This document shows, piece by piece, positions 1-6,148 of a DNA stretch of 7,392 nt. The notes beneath the pieces are model-generated. The model was not told where the DNA came from. It was given only the letters and a program-made list of their open reading frames with translations, and did no database searches. Both the position numbers and the translations under genes were made by a program. The stretch is from JASFHF01 sp050123375. GTDB lineage: Bacteria; Pseudomonadota; Gammaproteobacteria; UBA12402. Position 1 is the stretch's first letter. Each line of letters begins with the position of its first letter. The stretch lies in the NCBI GenBank assembly GCA_050123375.1, contig JASFHF010000055.1, positions 1-7,392 on the forward strand, written 5' to 3'.

Positions 1-2
1 GC

Positions 3-68
3 TTCATTGAGGAACCTTGTGCTGGAAAACTGCACGCAGGGGTCTGTCCGGGGGGACATCTCCAATGA
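3..68 (+). other. Possible degenerate group II intron domain V-like hairpin (3' end remnant)
   Basis: Positions 12-44 fold as a hairpin like group II intron domain V: GAACC at the 5' base pairs imperfectly with GGGGTC at the 3' base, there is a two-base bulge on the 3' side, and an upper TGC/GCA stem carries a GAAAA loop. Canonical domain V starts GAGCC and ends ACGGTTC with a GAAA loop, so the AGC triad here reads AAC and one upper pair is T-T. Read as protein from position 3, the stretch gives E-P-C-A-G-K-L-H, the pattern often seen when domain V is mistranslated. A second hairpin, TGTCC-GGGG-GGACA (45-58), follows. No intron-encoded reverse transcriptase is in the window; it would lie to the left. 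This could be an inactive remnant or chance likeness. Confidence 0.3.
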
Positions 69-109
69 AACAAAATTTGAATTGAACTTTAAATTGAGGA
101 GTAAGAGAG

Positions 110-349
110 ATGTCTCTACCAACTAAAAATATTCTTGAATGTGAGAATTTGCTCCAGGAAACAAGTTTGACTTCATTTCCATTGACAGATAATTTTGAAA
201 ATGAGTTAGAAAAAAAAGATATCTACGCAGAATATAAGGATACGACTAAGGGTTACGACGATGCTGAAATATTTATGCAAAATTCTTTAACTAATGTGCC
301 TAAATCACAATATGATAATGTTATTGGTTGGATAAAATTAAGAAAATGA
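110..349 (+). CDS. Small acidic protein of unknown function
   Basis: This 79-residue protein begins at an ATG preceded by a good ribosome site, GAGGAG at 96-101, eight bases upstream, which fixes the start. I do not recognise the family. It is rich in Glu, Asp and Asn, has no membrane segment or signal peptide, and no clear motif; the last residues are basic (KLRK). Its stop codon overlaps the start of the next gene as ATGA, so the two are very probably co-translated and may act as a pair. It could be a full small protein or the remnant of a longer one, since the region just upstream looks like mobile-element debris. The reading frame is supported mainly by the ribosome site and the coupling. 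Confidence 0.6.
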   Translation: MSLPTKNILECENLLQETSLTSFPLTDNFENELEKKDIYAEYKDTTKGYDDAEIFMQNSLTNVPKSQYDNVIGWIKLRK

Positions 350-867
350 CTGCATATTATTCAAAGGAATCATCATGCATTACACAAGGAGGTATACTAA
401 AAGATTTTAACATATATTCTGTTGATTCTAAAGGTGCGGTAATTAAAAGGAATTTAGATTATGTGGTAATAATATCCCAAGCTTGTGATATTATACAGTC
501 ACTTACAAGCAGTAATGATAATAATTATCTTCCAAATATTATAGTGTTACCTATGTATATATTGGCATTGTTTAAGGATGGAAAACACCTTGAAAAAAAT
601 TATGATATTATGCAGAATACATTTGGTGGTAAAAAAATTGAAAAATTAGAAAAAAATTCTGAGTGTCCTAGATATCACTTCTTGAGGGGAGATGAGAGAT
701 TAGAGTTGCACGATACGGTGATAGATTTTAAACATTATTATACAATACCAATAGACATGGTTATTGACCAATATCAAACTAAACATATTGCAAATATCAA
801 TCCGTTAAACAGTGCGCGCTTATCTCAAAGGTTTTGTAATTATCTATCGAGAATTGCTATCCCTTAA
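346..867 (+). CDS. Unknown-function protein with an ISQACDI motif
   Basis: I start this gene at the ATG at 346, which overlaps the previous stop as ATGA; a TTG at 328 would add six residues but has no ribosome site. The product is 173 residues, soluble, with no signal peptide. Near residues 39-50 a hydrophobic strand leads into S-Q-A-C-D-I (Cys47, Asp48). Further along are R-Y-H (109-111), a V-I-D-F segment (125-128) and a C-terminal block ending R-L-S-x2-F-x3-L-S-R-I-x-I-P. From memory, small bacterial proteins with a strand ending in SQxCD and a C-terminal R-x-G/I-x-P block recur in accessory regions, but I cannot name the family or its activity. The conserved Cys-Asp could be catalytic or structural. 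It converges on the integrase gene, with 40 bases between them. Confidence 0.7.
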   Translation: MTAYYSKESSCITQGGILKDFNIYSVDSKGAVIKRNLDYVVIISQACDIIQSLTSSNDNNYLPNIIVLPMYILALFKDGKHLEKNYDIMQNTFGGKKIEKLEKNSECPRYHFLRGDERLELHDTVIDFKHYYTIPIDMVIDQYQTKHIANINPLNSARLSQRFCNYLSRIAIP

Positions 868-912
868 TAGCGCAATCAGGTTATGCGACATAAATAAGAG
901 TATGTTATTAAG
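863..912. repeat. Inverted repeat between convergent genes (weak terminator or element-edge candidate)
   Basis: CTTAATA (863-869) is repeated inverted as TATTAAG (906-912), enclosing a small CGCA/TGCG hairpin (871-874 with 884-887). It spans the gap between the converging genes ending at 867 and 908. The stem is AT-rich and lacks a T run, so it is a weak terminator at best. Because integrases often lie next to one attachment site, this gap is also where an element end could be, but I found no matching direct repeat elsewhere in the window. Confidence 0.25.
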
Positions 913-2050
913 TTCTATCGCCTTCATGGTACCGTTTTTCTAACAAATCCATTGCTGCCTGAATATGTTCACCGTTTTGATGACTATATTTTACCACCAT
1001 TTGCAAAGTTTTATGGCCAGAAATTCGTTGTACAGTTGGTAAATCTACGCCGGCTTGGACTAAGTGAGTTATTGCAGTGTGTCGTAATGTATGACGCACA
1101 ATTTCTTTGGGGTTTAGGTTAGCTTTTTCGACTACACGCCTAAATGCTTTATCAATATTTACCACATGTCCTGTTTTTGATTTATTTGCTGGAAACAACC
1201 ATTCACTTTTTGGTTGCATGTTATTAATATATTTACGTAGAAATATAGTTAAATGTTTGGTGATTGGTTGTGTTCGTGCTCCAGTTTTAGAATTGGGTAT
1301 AAAAATGGTTTTTTTATCTAAATCTATATTTTTAATTTGAGTTGATAATATTTCCATTTTGCGCATAGAGGTTTCTAAGCCTATTATTATAAACGGATAG
1401 ATATATAAGTTATCATCATTTTTAGCGATTTCAATAAGTCGGTTTATTTGTTTGGTTGTTAAATAAATTATTCGGCCGGCATTTTCTTTTAGTCTGGTAA
1501 TTTTTGGGCGATATTCAATCCATCCCCATTCGTTTGCTTTAGTGTACAAGTGAGATAATGCTGCAAGTTCTCGGTTAATTGTTCCTGGTTTAATATTTTT
1601 ATCCAAGCGGTGTTTTTTATATCGTTCTATATGGGTGCCATCAATTTTCACCATAGGAGTATCGTTAAAAAATGGCACTAAGTTTAAATTCAAACGGTAA
1701 GTTTTTGATCTTAAATCTTTGCCATTTTCTTTTGGTAATCTCTCAAGATATTTTTTTGCAGCTTCTTCAAAACTTAAACCAACTTTTCTGCCTTTGGGCA
1801 AATTTAATCTGCCATGTCTCGCATCAGTTCTAACTTTTTCGATAAAATCCTCAACTTGTTTTCTGGTAACGCCTTCAGATTCTTTACCAATAACGCGATG
1901 TACACGTTGTCCGTCAACCATAATATTTACCGCGTAACGGCCATCACCATTATTTAAGCGTTTAAAAGTAATGCCGTGTTCGCTGATTTCTTGATTTGAC
2001 GATAAAGTTCTAATTTTTGTTCTGGTTAATTTAGTAAATTTTAATGACAT
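908..2050 (-). CDS. int: Tyrosine-type site-specific recombinase / phage-like integrase
   Basis: This 380-residue protein has the layout of phage and genomic-island integrases, which cut and rejoin DNA at attachment sites through a covalent tyrosine link. An N-terminal arm-binding-like region (about 20-80) is followed by a SAM-like core-binding domain (about 90-180) and the catalytic domain (about 195-360). All catalytic residues can be seen: Arg230 (in ETSMRKMEI), Lys255 (NSKTG), His320 and Arg323 (RHTLRHT), His346 (SGHKT) and nucleophile Tyr355 (VKYSH). The length is normal and nothing is broken, so it should be active. The start has an AAGGAA ribosome site five bases upstream. It lies 26 bases downstream of the RHH-like gene on the same strand and is probably co-transcribed from the divergent promoter near 2880. 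The attachment site was not found. Confidence 0.95.
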   Translation of the reverse strand: MSLKFTKLTRTKIRTLSSNQEISEHGITFKRLNNGDGRYAVNIMVDGQRVHRVIGKESEGVTRKQVEDFIEKVRTDARHGRLNLPKGRKVGLSFEEAAKKYLERLPKENGKDLRSKTYRLNLNLVPFFNDTPMVKIDGTHIERYKKHRLDKNIKPGTINRELAALSHLYTKANEWGWIEYRPKITRLKENAGRIIYLTTKQINRLIEIAKNDDNLYIYPFIIIGLETSMRKMEILSTQIKNIDLDKKTIFIPNSKTGARTQPITKHLTIFLRKYINNMQPKSEWLFPANKSKTGHVVNIDKAFRRVVEKANLNPKEIVRHTLRHTAITHLVQAGVDLPTVQRISGHKTLQMVVKYSHQNGEHIQAAMDLLEKRYHEGDRT

Positions 2051-2076
2051 AAATATTCCTTGTTTTTACAAATTTT

Positions 2077-2808
2077 TTATTCCGTTTGTTTTTCGACTCC
2101 AATAAAACCTTCTGGTGTTCTATATAAAATTAACTCGTCAGATTCTCCTTCAGGCACAGGAATAATTTTTCCCTGCATTATTGACTCTTTATTTTTTTCT
2201 AATGAATCAATGATCTCTTGAAAACGTAAATTTTTTAAAAGCTCCCAATGTCTTTCGATACGATCCCAAATGACACTTGATGAATCAAAAACTCTGGTTA
2301 AGGTCTTTCCAAGTTGTACGCCATCCATATCAACAGCTTTAACATAATAATGCGGCCAATAATAATTAGCTTTTTTTATAAATTCCCAGATTAATTCCTC
2401 TTCATAAGTTAATAAATGTGGAGCAAAAAAACATAACAATATGAAACGATGATAATCTTTAACGTGCCACAATTCTTTTAATGCTTCAGTTAAATTTACG
2501 TTTTTCGTGTTCATATCAGTATAACCATGCACATCTTTTGGGGTAACCCCGCCTTGTTCTTGTTGGATTTCTTCAAGAAGTTTAAACATATTTATTTTTT
2601 TGACTGCCATAGCTTCGTTTACCAAAATTTCTAAGAAGCTCGAAACGGTTCGATTCTCATTTCTTGCCATAAGTTCCAAAGCAAACCTAGTTCTAGGATT
2701 AAGCCTTAAATGCACAATTTCTGATCGGTTTAATTTGCCACCACGTCCATTGGGGTTTTCCTTTTTCTTATTTTTATTTTCTGGTTTTAAATCCGCTTCT
2801 TGCGTCAT
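2077..2808 (-). CDS. Ribbon-helix-helix-like DNA-binding protein with unknown C-terminal domain
   Basis: This 243-residue protein starts at an ATG with GAGGAG about eight bases upstream. After a Lys/Asn-rich basic tail (1-27), residues 28-68 look like a ribbon-helix-helix fold: a strand with alternating residues (SEIVHLRL), a first helix (PRTRFALELMARN), the turn NRTVSS and a second helix (FLEILVNEAMAV). RHH proteins bind DNA as dimers and are often auto-repressors or nucleoid/partition-type factors. Residues 75-243 are a larger, Trp- and Tyr-containing domain that I do not recognise. It is the first gene of the leftward unit ahead of the integrase and faces the AlpA-like gene across the control region, so a role as switch regulator, integration-direction factor or lysogeny-type repressor is likely but inferred. 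Tandem TTATTCTA repeats over its own promoter could be its operator. Confidence 0.75.
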   Translation of the reverse strand: MTQEADLKPENKNKKKENPNGRGGKLNRSEIVHLRLNPRTRFALELMARNENRTVSSFLEILVNEAMAVKKINMFKLLEEIQQEQGGVTPKDVHGYTDMNTKNVNLTEALKELWHVKDYHRFILLCFFAPHLLTYEEELIWEFIKKANYYWPHYYVKAVDMDGVQLGKTLTRVFDSSSVIWDRIERHWELLKNLRFQEIIDSLEKNKESIMQGKIIPVPEGESDELILYRTPEGFIGVEKQTE

Positions 2809-2846
2809 TTTATAAACTCCTCTTTTTTCAAGTGGTTGTGTGAAAT

Positions 2847-2864
2847 TTATTCTAAATTATTCTA
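2847..2864. promoter_or_regulatory. Tandem TTATTCTA repeats: putative operator over the leftward -10 box
   Basis: TTATTCTA occurs at 2847-2854 and again at 2857-2864, exactly 10 bases apart, so both copies face the same side of the helix. The second copy contains the complement of the leftward -10 box. Spacing near one helical turn is common for RHH dimers bound side by side. Assignment to the RHH-like product is inference. Confidence 0.4.
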
Positions 2865-2886
2865 TATTTTAGCATCTCGTTGACAA
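2859..2886 (-). promoter_or_regulatory. Leftward promoter for the RHH-integrase unit
   Basis: Read on the minus strand, TTGTCA (2886-2881) is followed after 16 bases by TAGAAT (2864-2859), a good match to sigma-70 -35 and -10 boxes. It would start transcription near 2852, about 45 bases before the RHH start codon. Its -35 occupies nearly the same bases as the rightward -35. Confidence 0.55.
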
Positions 2887-2909
2887 TGTGACATATTATG
2901 GTACATAAT
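2880..2909 (+). promoter_or_regulatory. Rightward promoter for the AlpA-like / RepA-like operon
   Basis: A perfect TTGACA (2880-2885) is followed after 18 bases by CATAAT (2904-2909), one base off TATAAT; TACATA at 2902 with a 16-base spacer is an alternative. Transcription would start near 2916, leaving a leader of about 150 bases before the ATG at 3065. The -35 is shared with the leftward promoter, so polymerase or a regulator bound for one direction should hinder the other. Confidence 0.6.
2895..2909. promoter_or_regulatory. Inverted repeat operator candidate over the rightward -10 box
   Basis: ATTATG-GTA-CATAAT is a perfect 6-3-6 inverted repeat that contains the rightward -10 box. A wider inverted pair, TTGACAA (2880-2886) and TTGTCAA (2915-2921), surrounds it almost symmetrically. 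Such nested dyads over a promoter suggest a dimeric repressor site; the protein is unknown, with the RHH-like or AlpA-like products as candidates. Confidence 0.45.
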
Positions 2910-2989
2910 TATCTTTGTCAATATCTTATTGGTTGGCTTTTTCTCTTAGATGCCAAAATCTTAGAGGAAATGCCATAACAAAAGGATTG

Positions 2990-3023
2990 GCAAGGGTTAA
3001 GGCAGTTCTCTGCGGTAACTTGC
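2990..3023 (+). promoter_or_regulatory. Hairpin in the mRNA leader of the AlpA-like operon
   Basis: GCAAG (2990-2994) pairs with CTTGC (3019-3023) and, inside it, GCAG (3002-3005) pairs with CTGC (3010-3013) around a TTCT loop. It lies in the leader between the promoter and the start at 3065. Just before it, TCTTAGA (2944-2950 and 2959-2965) and ATGCC (2950-2954 and 2970-2974) occur as direct repeats. It could affect translation, or be a binding site in DNA. I do not recognise a known riboswitch. Confidence 0.4.
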
Positions 3024-3064
3024 GGGGACTGTGAAATAATAATAACAATAAAGGACTAATACTC

Positions 3065-3334
3065 ATGTCTAATTTTTATTCTCACAAAATCAACACGAAA
3101 TATATCGAAGTTCAAATTTTTCCTGACGGCAGATTGAATGTTAAAAATGCATCGCGTTATCTTGGTCTTTCAGAAAAAACCTTGGCGATGATGCGCACCA
3201 ATGGCACCGGACCGAAATTTATTAAAAAAGGCAGAATTTTTTATTATGAAGATGATTTAAAACTTTGGCTGAATAAAAGCGGTCGGGCGACTTCAACTGC
3301 GCAAATACTTCAATCTAAAAGGAGTTATGAATGA
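3065..3334 (+). CDS. AlpA/excisionase-type winged HTH regulator
   Basis: This 89-residue protein has a MerR-like helix-turn-helix of the AlpA/excisionase class at about residues 24-70: the pattern L-N-V-K-N-A-S-R-Y-L-G-L-S followed by a recognition helix, a G-T-G-P-K-F wing turn, then G-R-I-F-Y-Y-E-D-D-L-K-L-W-L. This is the classic layout in which the protein reads a site, fetches the right angle for DNA bending, and acts as excision factor or as activator of element genes. The start has AAGGA at 3051-3055, nine bases upstream. It is the first gene of the rightward operon and overlaps the next by ATGA. By analogy to AlpA and PICI/satellite islands it may switch on the integrase or the replication genes; this is inferred from position. 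Confidence 0.85.
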   Translation: MSNFYSHKINTKYIEVQIFPDGRLNVKNASRYLGLSEKTLAMMRTNGTGPKFIKKGRIFYYEDDLKLWLNKSGRATSTAQILQSKRSYE

Positions 3335-3705
3335 TAAACACTAAACTTCACTATCCGCCATACGGCAAAGTTTTAGCTGAACAATTAATAAAAGGTGAAT
3401 TGCCGCAAAATGATGTTTTTTTATTTCTCGGTGAAAATGCCTGGAAACATGCTAAATACTATCATTTTACCGGCCAAACAGTTTTAATTTTGCCGGAAAA
3501 TGAATATCCGGAAAAATTTATCTGGCCGGTGACCAATTTGCCGATTTTAGTTTTTGATATGAATTCATATTGTACTAACGAAAAGTTTTTAAAACGTTTA
3601 GCTTATCAATTGTTAAATTCGGGTGCTAAATGCGTGCGTATTACCAGCGCTTTTGAACATTATCCTATGGTGGTATTTAAAACAGGATTAACAGGATTAA
3701 AATGA
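3331..3705 (+). CDS. Conserved-looking protein of unknown function upstream of the RepA-like ATPase
   Basis: This is a 124-residue soluble protein with AAGGAG seven bases before its ATG, and ATGA overlaps on both sides, so it is translated as part of a tight three-gene set. It opens with the block Y-P-P-Y-G (8-12), then alternates hydrophobic strands and helices (VFLFLG, TVLILP, PILVFD, CVRITS), like a small alpha/beta fold. I recall similar YPPYG-starting proteins beside AAA ATPases in other integrated proteobacterial elements, but I cannot verify that here and know no function. No catalytic motif is evident. A role as partner or loader of the helicase encoded next is a guess from gene order. 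Confidence 0.8.
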   Translation: MINTKLHYPPYGKVLAEQLIKGELPQNDVFLFLGENAWKHAKYYHFTGQTVLILPENEYPEKFIWPVTNLPILVFDMNSYCTNEKFLKRLAYQLLNSGAKCVRITSAFEHYPMVVFKTGLTGLK

Positions 3706-4763
3706 ATACATTAAATGATATGACTTATGCAGAATTGCAGAAAGAAGTGAGCACGAAACCATCTGTACCTACGCAACCGTTTCATCGCTTAAAATTAAAC
3801 GTAGTCGACTTCAATGATTTTTTAGCAATGAATTTACCGATTCGTGAAGATATTTTAAAACCCTGGCTGCCAACGCAAGGCTTGGCGATGATTTATGCGC
3901 CGCGTGGAATTGGCAAAACGCATGTTGCTTTGGAAATAGCTTATGTTGTGGCATCAGGAGGTAGTTTTTTAAACTGGCAAACGCCAAAACCTCGAGGCGT
4001 ATTATATTTGGATGGCGAAATGCCAGCCAAGGTGATGCAGGAACGTTTAAAAGCTATAGAAAGTTCACACGAAAACAAATTGGTGGCAACTTTCAATATT
4101 TTGACACCAGATTTACAAGAAGCTGGAATGCCGGATTTATCCACTCCATCCGGTCAAGTTGCAATTGAGCCATTTTTAAAAAACGCAGAATTAATAATAA
4201 TTGATAATATTTCTACCTTGTGTAGATACGGCAAAGAAAATGAATCAGAAAGTTGGTTACCGATTCAGGATTGGGCGCTTAGAATGCGCGCATCCGGCCG
4301 ATCGGTTTTATTTATTCATCATGCTGGAAAGACCGGTAATCAACGCGGCACCAGTAAGCGTGAAGATGTTTTAGATACAGTTATTTCATTGGTGCGTCCT
4401 GATAATTACGACCCAACTCAAGGTGCAGTTTTTCACGTTAATTTTGAAAAAGCCAGGAATCTTTATGGCGATGATATTGCTTCATTTGAAGCACAACTTA
4501 TCACAAGCGAAGACAAACAAGAATGGACTAGAAAAGTAATTGAACCTACTACATACGAAAAAGTTGTTGAGCTGAAAAATGCTGGTTGCCAGCAGCAGGA
4601 AATTGCCGAAAAGCTTAAGATACATAAATCCAGTGTGAGCAAATATATTAAACGTGCAAATAGTGAAGGATTGTTGATTTTTGCGGATAAAAGAGATGGC
4701 GAAAAAGATAGCAAAAAAGATGATAAAAAATTTGATGAATTGGATATTTTTGAAGATTTTTAA
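3702..4763 (+). CDS. RepA-like AAA_25 family ATPase (replicative helicase-like) with C-terminal HTH
   Basis: This 353-residue protein is a RecA-fold ATPase of the RSF1010 RepA/AAA_25 kind, ring helicases that open DNA at plasmid or island origins. Visible motifs are Walker A APRGIGKT (66-73), DGEMP (104-108) with the acidic catalytic position, Walker B LIIIDN (164-169, Asp168), and a FIHHAGK-x-G-x2-RG motif (204-217) typical of this RecA/DnaB-like group. Residues about 284-318 form a helix-turn-helix (QQQEIAEKLKIHKSSVSKYIKR), an extra DNA-binding module beyond the ATPase core that could target the origin. The C-terminal end is charged and acidic. It ends inside the start of the 48-bp palindrome, which may be its site. 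No primase is seen in the window, so priming is probably by another element gene or the host. Confidence 0.9.
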   Translation: MNTLNDMTYAELQKEVSTKPSVPTQPFHRLKLNVVDFNDFLAMNLPIREDILKPWLPTQGLAMIYAPRGIGKTHVALEIAYVVASGGSFLNWQTPKPRGVLYLDGEMPAKVMQERLKAIESSHENKLVATFNILTPDLQEAGMPDLSTPSGQVAIEPFLKNAELIIIDNISTLCRYGKENESESWLPIQDWALRMRASGRSVLFIHHAGKTGNQRGTSKREDVLDTVISLVRPDNYDPTQGAVFHVNFEKARNLYGDDIASFEAQLITSEDKQEWTRKVIEPTTYEKVVELKNAGCQQQEIAEKLKIHKSSVSKYIKRANSEGLLIFADKRDGEKDSKKDDKKFDELDIFEDF

Positions 4764-4810
4764 AAAGTTGCATAGTTGCATTGCTTAAGCAATGCAACTA
4801 TGCAACTTTT
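4763..4810. repeat. Perfect 48-bp palindrome (terminator or origin hairpin)
   Basis: The arms (4763-4784 and 4789-4810) are exact inverted copies around a central TTAA. Each arm carries two GTTGCAT-type units, so the motif appears twice per side. The right arm ends in TTTT, so as RNA it would form a long hairpin plus short U run and could end the ATPase transcript in either direction. As DNA it is strong enough to extrude as a cruciform. Its place directly after a RepA-like helicase also fits a single-strand initiation or origin hairpin. Confidence 0.9.
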
Positions 4811-4811
4811 G

Positions 4812-4888
4812 GGGGCGCTTAGTTTGTTTAAATGTGTTTTGAAACACAAGCTAAAACAAAAAGAATAAAAAAACATTTTCGGCGCCCC
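4812..4888. repeat. Nested inverted repeats (stem-loop cluster)
   Basis: GGGGCGC (4812-4818) pairs with GCGCCCC (4882-4888). Inside, TTTGTTT (4823-4829) pairs with AAACAAA (4854-4860) and TGTGTTT (4833-4839) pairs with AAACACA (4842-4848) around a two-base loop. The outer GC stem shares its right arm with the next inverted repeat, so the two stems cannot form together. Confidence 0.7.
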
Positions 4889-4931
4889 GCTGTGCCCAAC
4901 TCGCAAAATGCTCGATATGGCACAGCGGGGC
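4884..4931. repeat. 13-bp GC-rich inverted repeat with 22-base loop
   Basis: GCCCCGCTGTGCC (4884-4896) is matched exactly by GGCACAGCGGGGC (4919-4931). It is by far the most GC-rich spot in this AT-rich window and lies 31 bases before the start codon at 4963. No T run follows, so it is not a standard terminator. It could be an origin or transfer-origin element, a protein-binding dyad or part of an attenuator. Confidence 0.85.
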
Positions 4932-4962
4932 TAACACTAACAATAATTATGCAGAGGTTTTT

Positions 4963-5274
4963 ATGCACAATTTAAACGCACAAGATATAGAAAAAATAAA
5001 AGATATTACAAGTTTTGATGCTGTATCTGAACTTGAAAAAATCAGAGAACGCAGAAAATTAAATCGCAAGAAGCATTACCAAAAATCACGGCTTGATAAA
5101 TACCGAGCAGAACTAGTTAAACTTCGCCAAAACGGCGCAAGTTTTCCGGAACTTGCGCTTTGGCTGCGTTTAGAAAGACATACTAAAATGTCTCATACCA
5201 CGATTATGCGATATTTAAGCAAGCTGCCAGAGTTAGCTAAAAACAAGGAAACAGCAAATGCCGAAATTTCGTAA
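4963..5274 (+). CDS. Small basic HTH-like protein preceding the second recombinase
   Basis: This 103-residue protein has an AGAGG ribosome site (4953-4957) five bases before its ATG. Its first part is charged and helical (KIRERRKLNRKKHYQKSRLDKYRAEL, described by positions 26-51), followed by a likely helix-turn-helix at about 52-88: L-R-Q-N-G-A-S-F-P-E-L-A-L-W-L, then S-H-T-T-I-M-R-Y-L-S. The S-R-L-D-K-Y plus G-A-S plus S-x-T-x-I-x-R-Y-L combination is one I have seen in small proteins of mobile elements, but I know no assigned function. It overlaps the second recombinase gene by 17 bases, so it may be its DNA-binding accessory factor. It starts just after the inverted-repeat cluster, which could be its target. 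Confidence 0.8.
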   Translation: MHNLNAQDIEKIKDITSFDAVSELEKIRERRKLNRKKHYQKSRLDKYRAELVKLRQNGASFPELALWLRLERHTKMSHTTIMRYLSKLPELAKNKETANAEIS

Positions 5275-6148
5275 AGCCAAAAAACAAGCATCGCATATTG
5301 TCAAAAGTCATTTGGCAATCGGTAAAGCCAAACATAATACTGATAAGAAAAACCAGATTCATAGTGTTGGCACCGCCAGAAATTACGAACAAGCTCTGAT
5401 TCGGGTTGGTAATTGGCTAAAAGCAAATAAGTTGGGTAATTTAAGCGATTTAAAAGAATCAGCCGCAATTCAGTATTTAGAAACCCGCGCACAGGAAATC
5501 GGCCAGAAATCGCTAGATCAGGAAAGACAGGCGATTCAATTATGCATTGGTCATAAATTACCGGTAATTAAATCAGAATTAGAACAAGCTAAAAAAAGTC
5601 GAGCTTATACCGAAGATCAGGTTAAACTTATTGCAGAGTCACAACAAAATAAAAACCAATTAGCAACAAAAATTGCTTATGCTGCAGGGCTTCGAGCGCA
5701 TGAATTATTAACTTTACGGCGGGCAAATAAACAGCCAAAAAGCACTCATCGCAAATGGTCGCACAGAAGATTTACCGGCAGAAATGGTATTTTATACACA
5801 GTCATTGGTAAAGGCGGTTTAATTCGCGAAGTATTAATCCCAAAAGATTTAGCAAAGCAGCTTGAAAATCATCGCTTAAGAAAACCGCAGCAAATCAAAG
5901 ATCGGCAAATCAATTACAAAAAACATTATGATATTGCCGGCGGTAAAAACTGGACGAACAGTTTTTCTGCAGCGAGTAAAAGATTATTTAATTGGTCGCA
6001 TGGCGCTCATGGTTTGCGACATAGTTATGCGCAACAACGCATGAGCGAATTACAACAGCTTGGTTGTTTATACAAAGAAGCTTTAGGAATTGTTAGTCAG
6101 GAATTGGGTCATTTTAGGCCGGATATAACTGAGGTTTATTTGTTATGA
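5258..6148 (+). CDS. Second tyrosine recombinase (Integrase_1-like, integrase domain protein)
   Basis: This 296-residue protein is a tyrosine recombinase of a different branch from the left integrase. After a basic Lys/His-rich tail (1-35), a SAM-like core-binding domain (about 38-110) is followed by the catalytic domain. Catalytic residues are Arg146 (AAGLRAHEL), Lys185 (IGKGG), His251 and Arg254 (HGLRHSY), His285 (LGHFR) and Tyr294 (TEVYLL). Tyr is only two residues from the end, so the usual C-terminal tail is lacking; I believe this is normal for the Integrase_1 type, but it means Tyr delivery may depend on partners. The ATG has AAGGAA upstream and overlaps the preceding gene. Role (second integration system, dimer resolution, or inversion) is unknown. 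Confidence 0.9.
   Translation: MPKFRKAKKQASHIVKSHLAIGKAKHNTDKKNQIHSVGTARNYEQALIRVGNWLKANKLGNLSDLKESAAIQYLETRAQEIGQKSLDQERQAIQLCIGHKLPVIKSELEQAKKSRAYTEDQVKLIAESQQNKNQLATKIAYAAGLRAHELLTLRRANKQPKSTHRKWSHRRFTGRNGILYTVIGKGGLIREVLIPKDLAKQLENHRLRKPQQIKDRQINYKKHYDIAGGKNWTNSFSAASKRLFNWSHGAHGLRHSYAQQRMSELQQLGCLYKEALGIVSQELGHFRPDITEVYLL

Noticed and set aside
328..345. TTG start for the SQACD protein
   Set aside because: No ribosome site precedes it, whereas the ATG at 346 gives a standard ATGA overlap.
4463..4781. Two minus-strand frames over the end of the ATPase gene
   Set aside because: They are shadows of the well-supported ATPase frame, and one is only a read-through of its helical codons.
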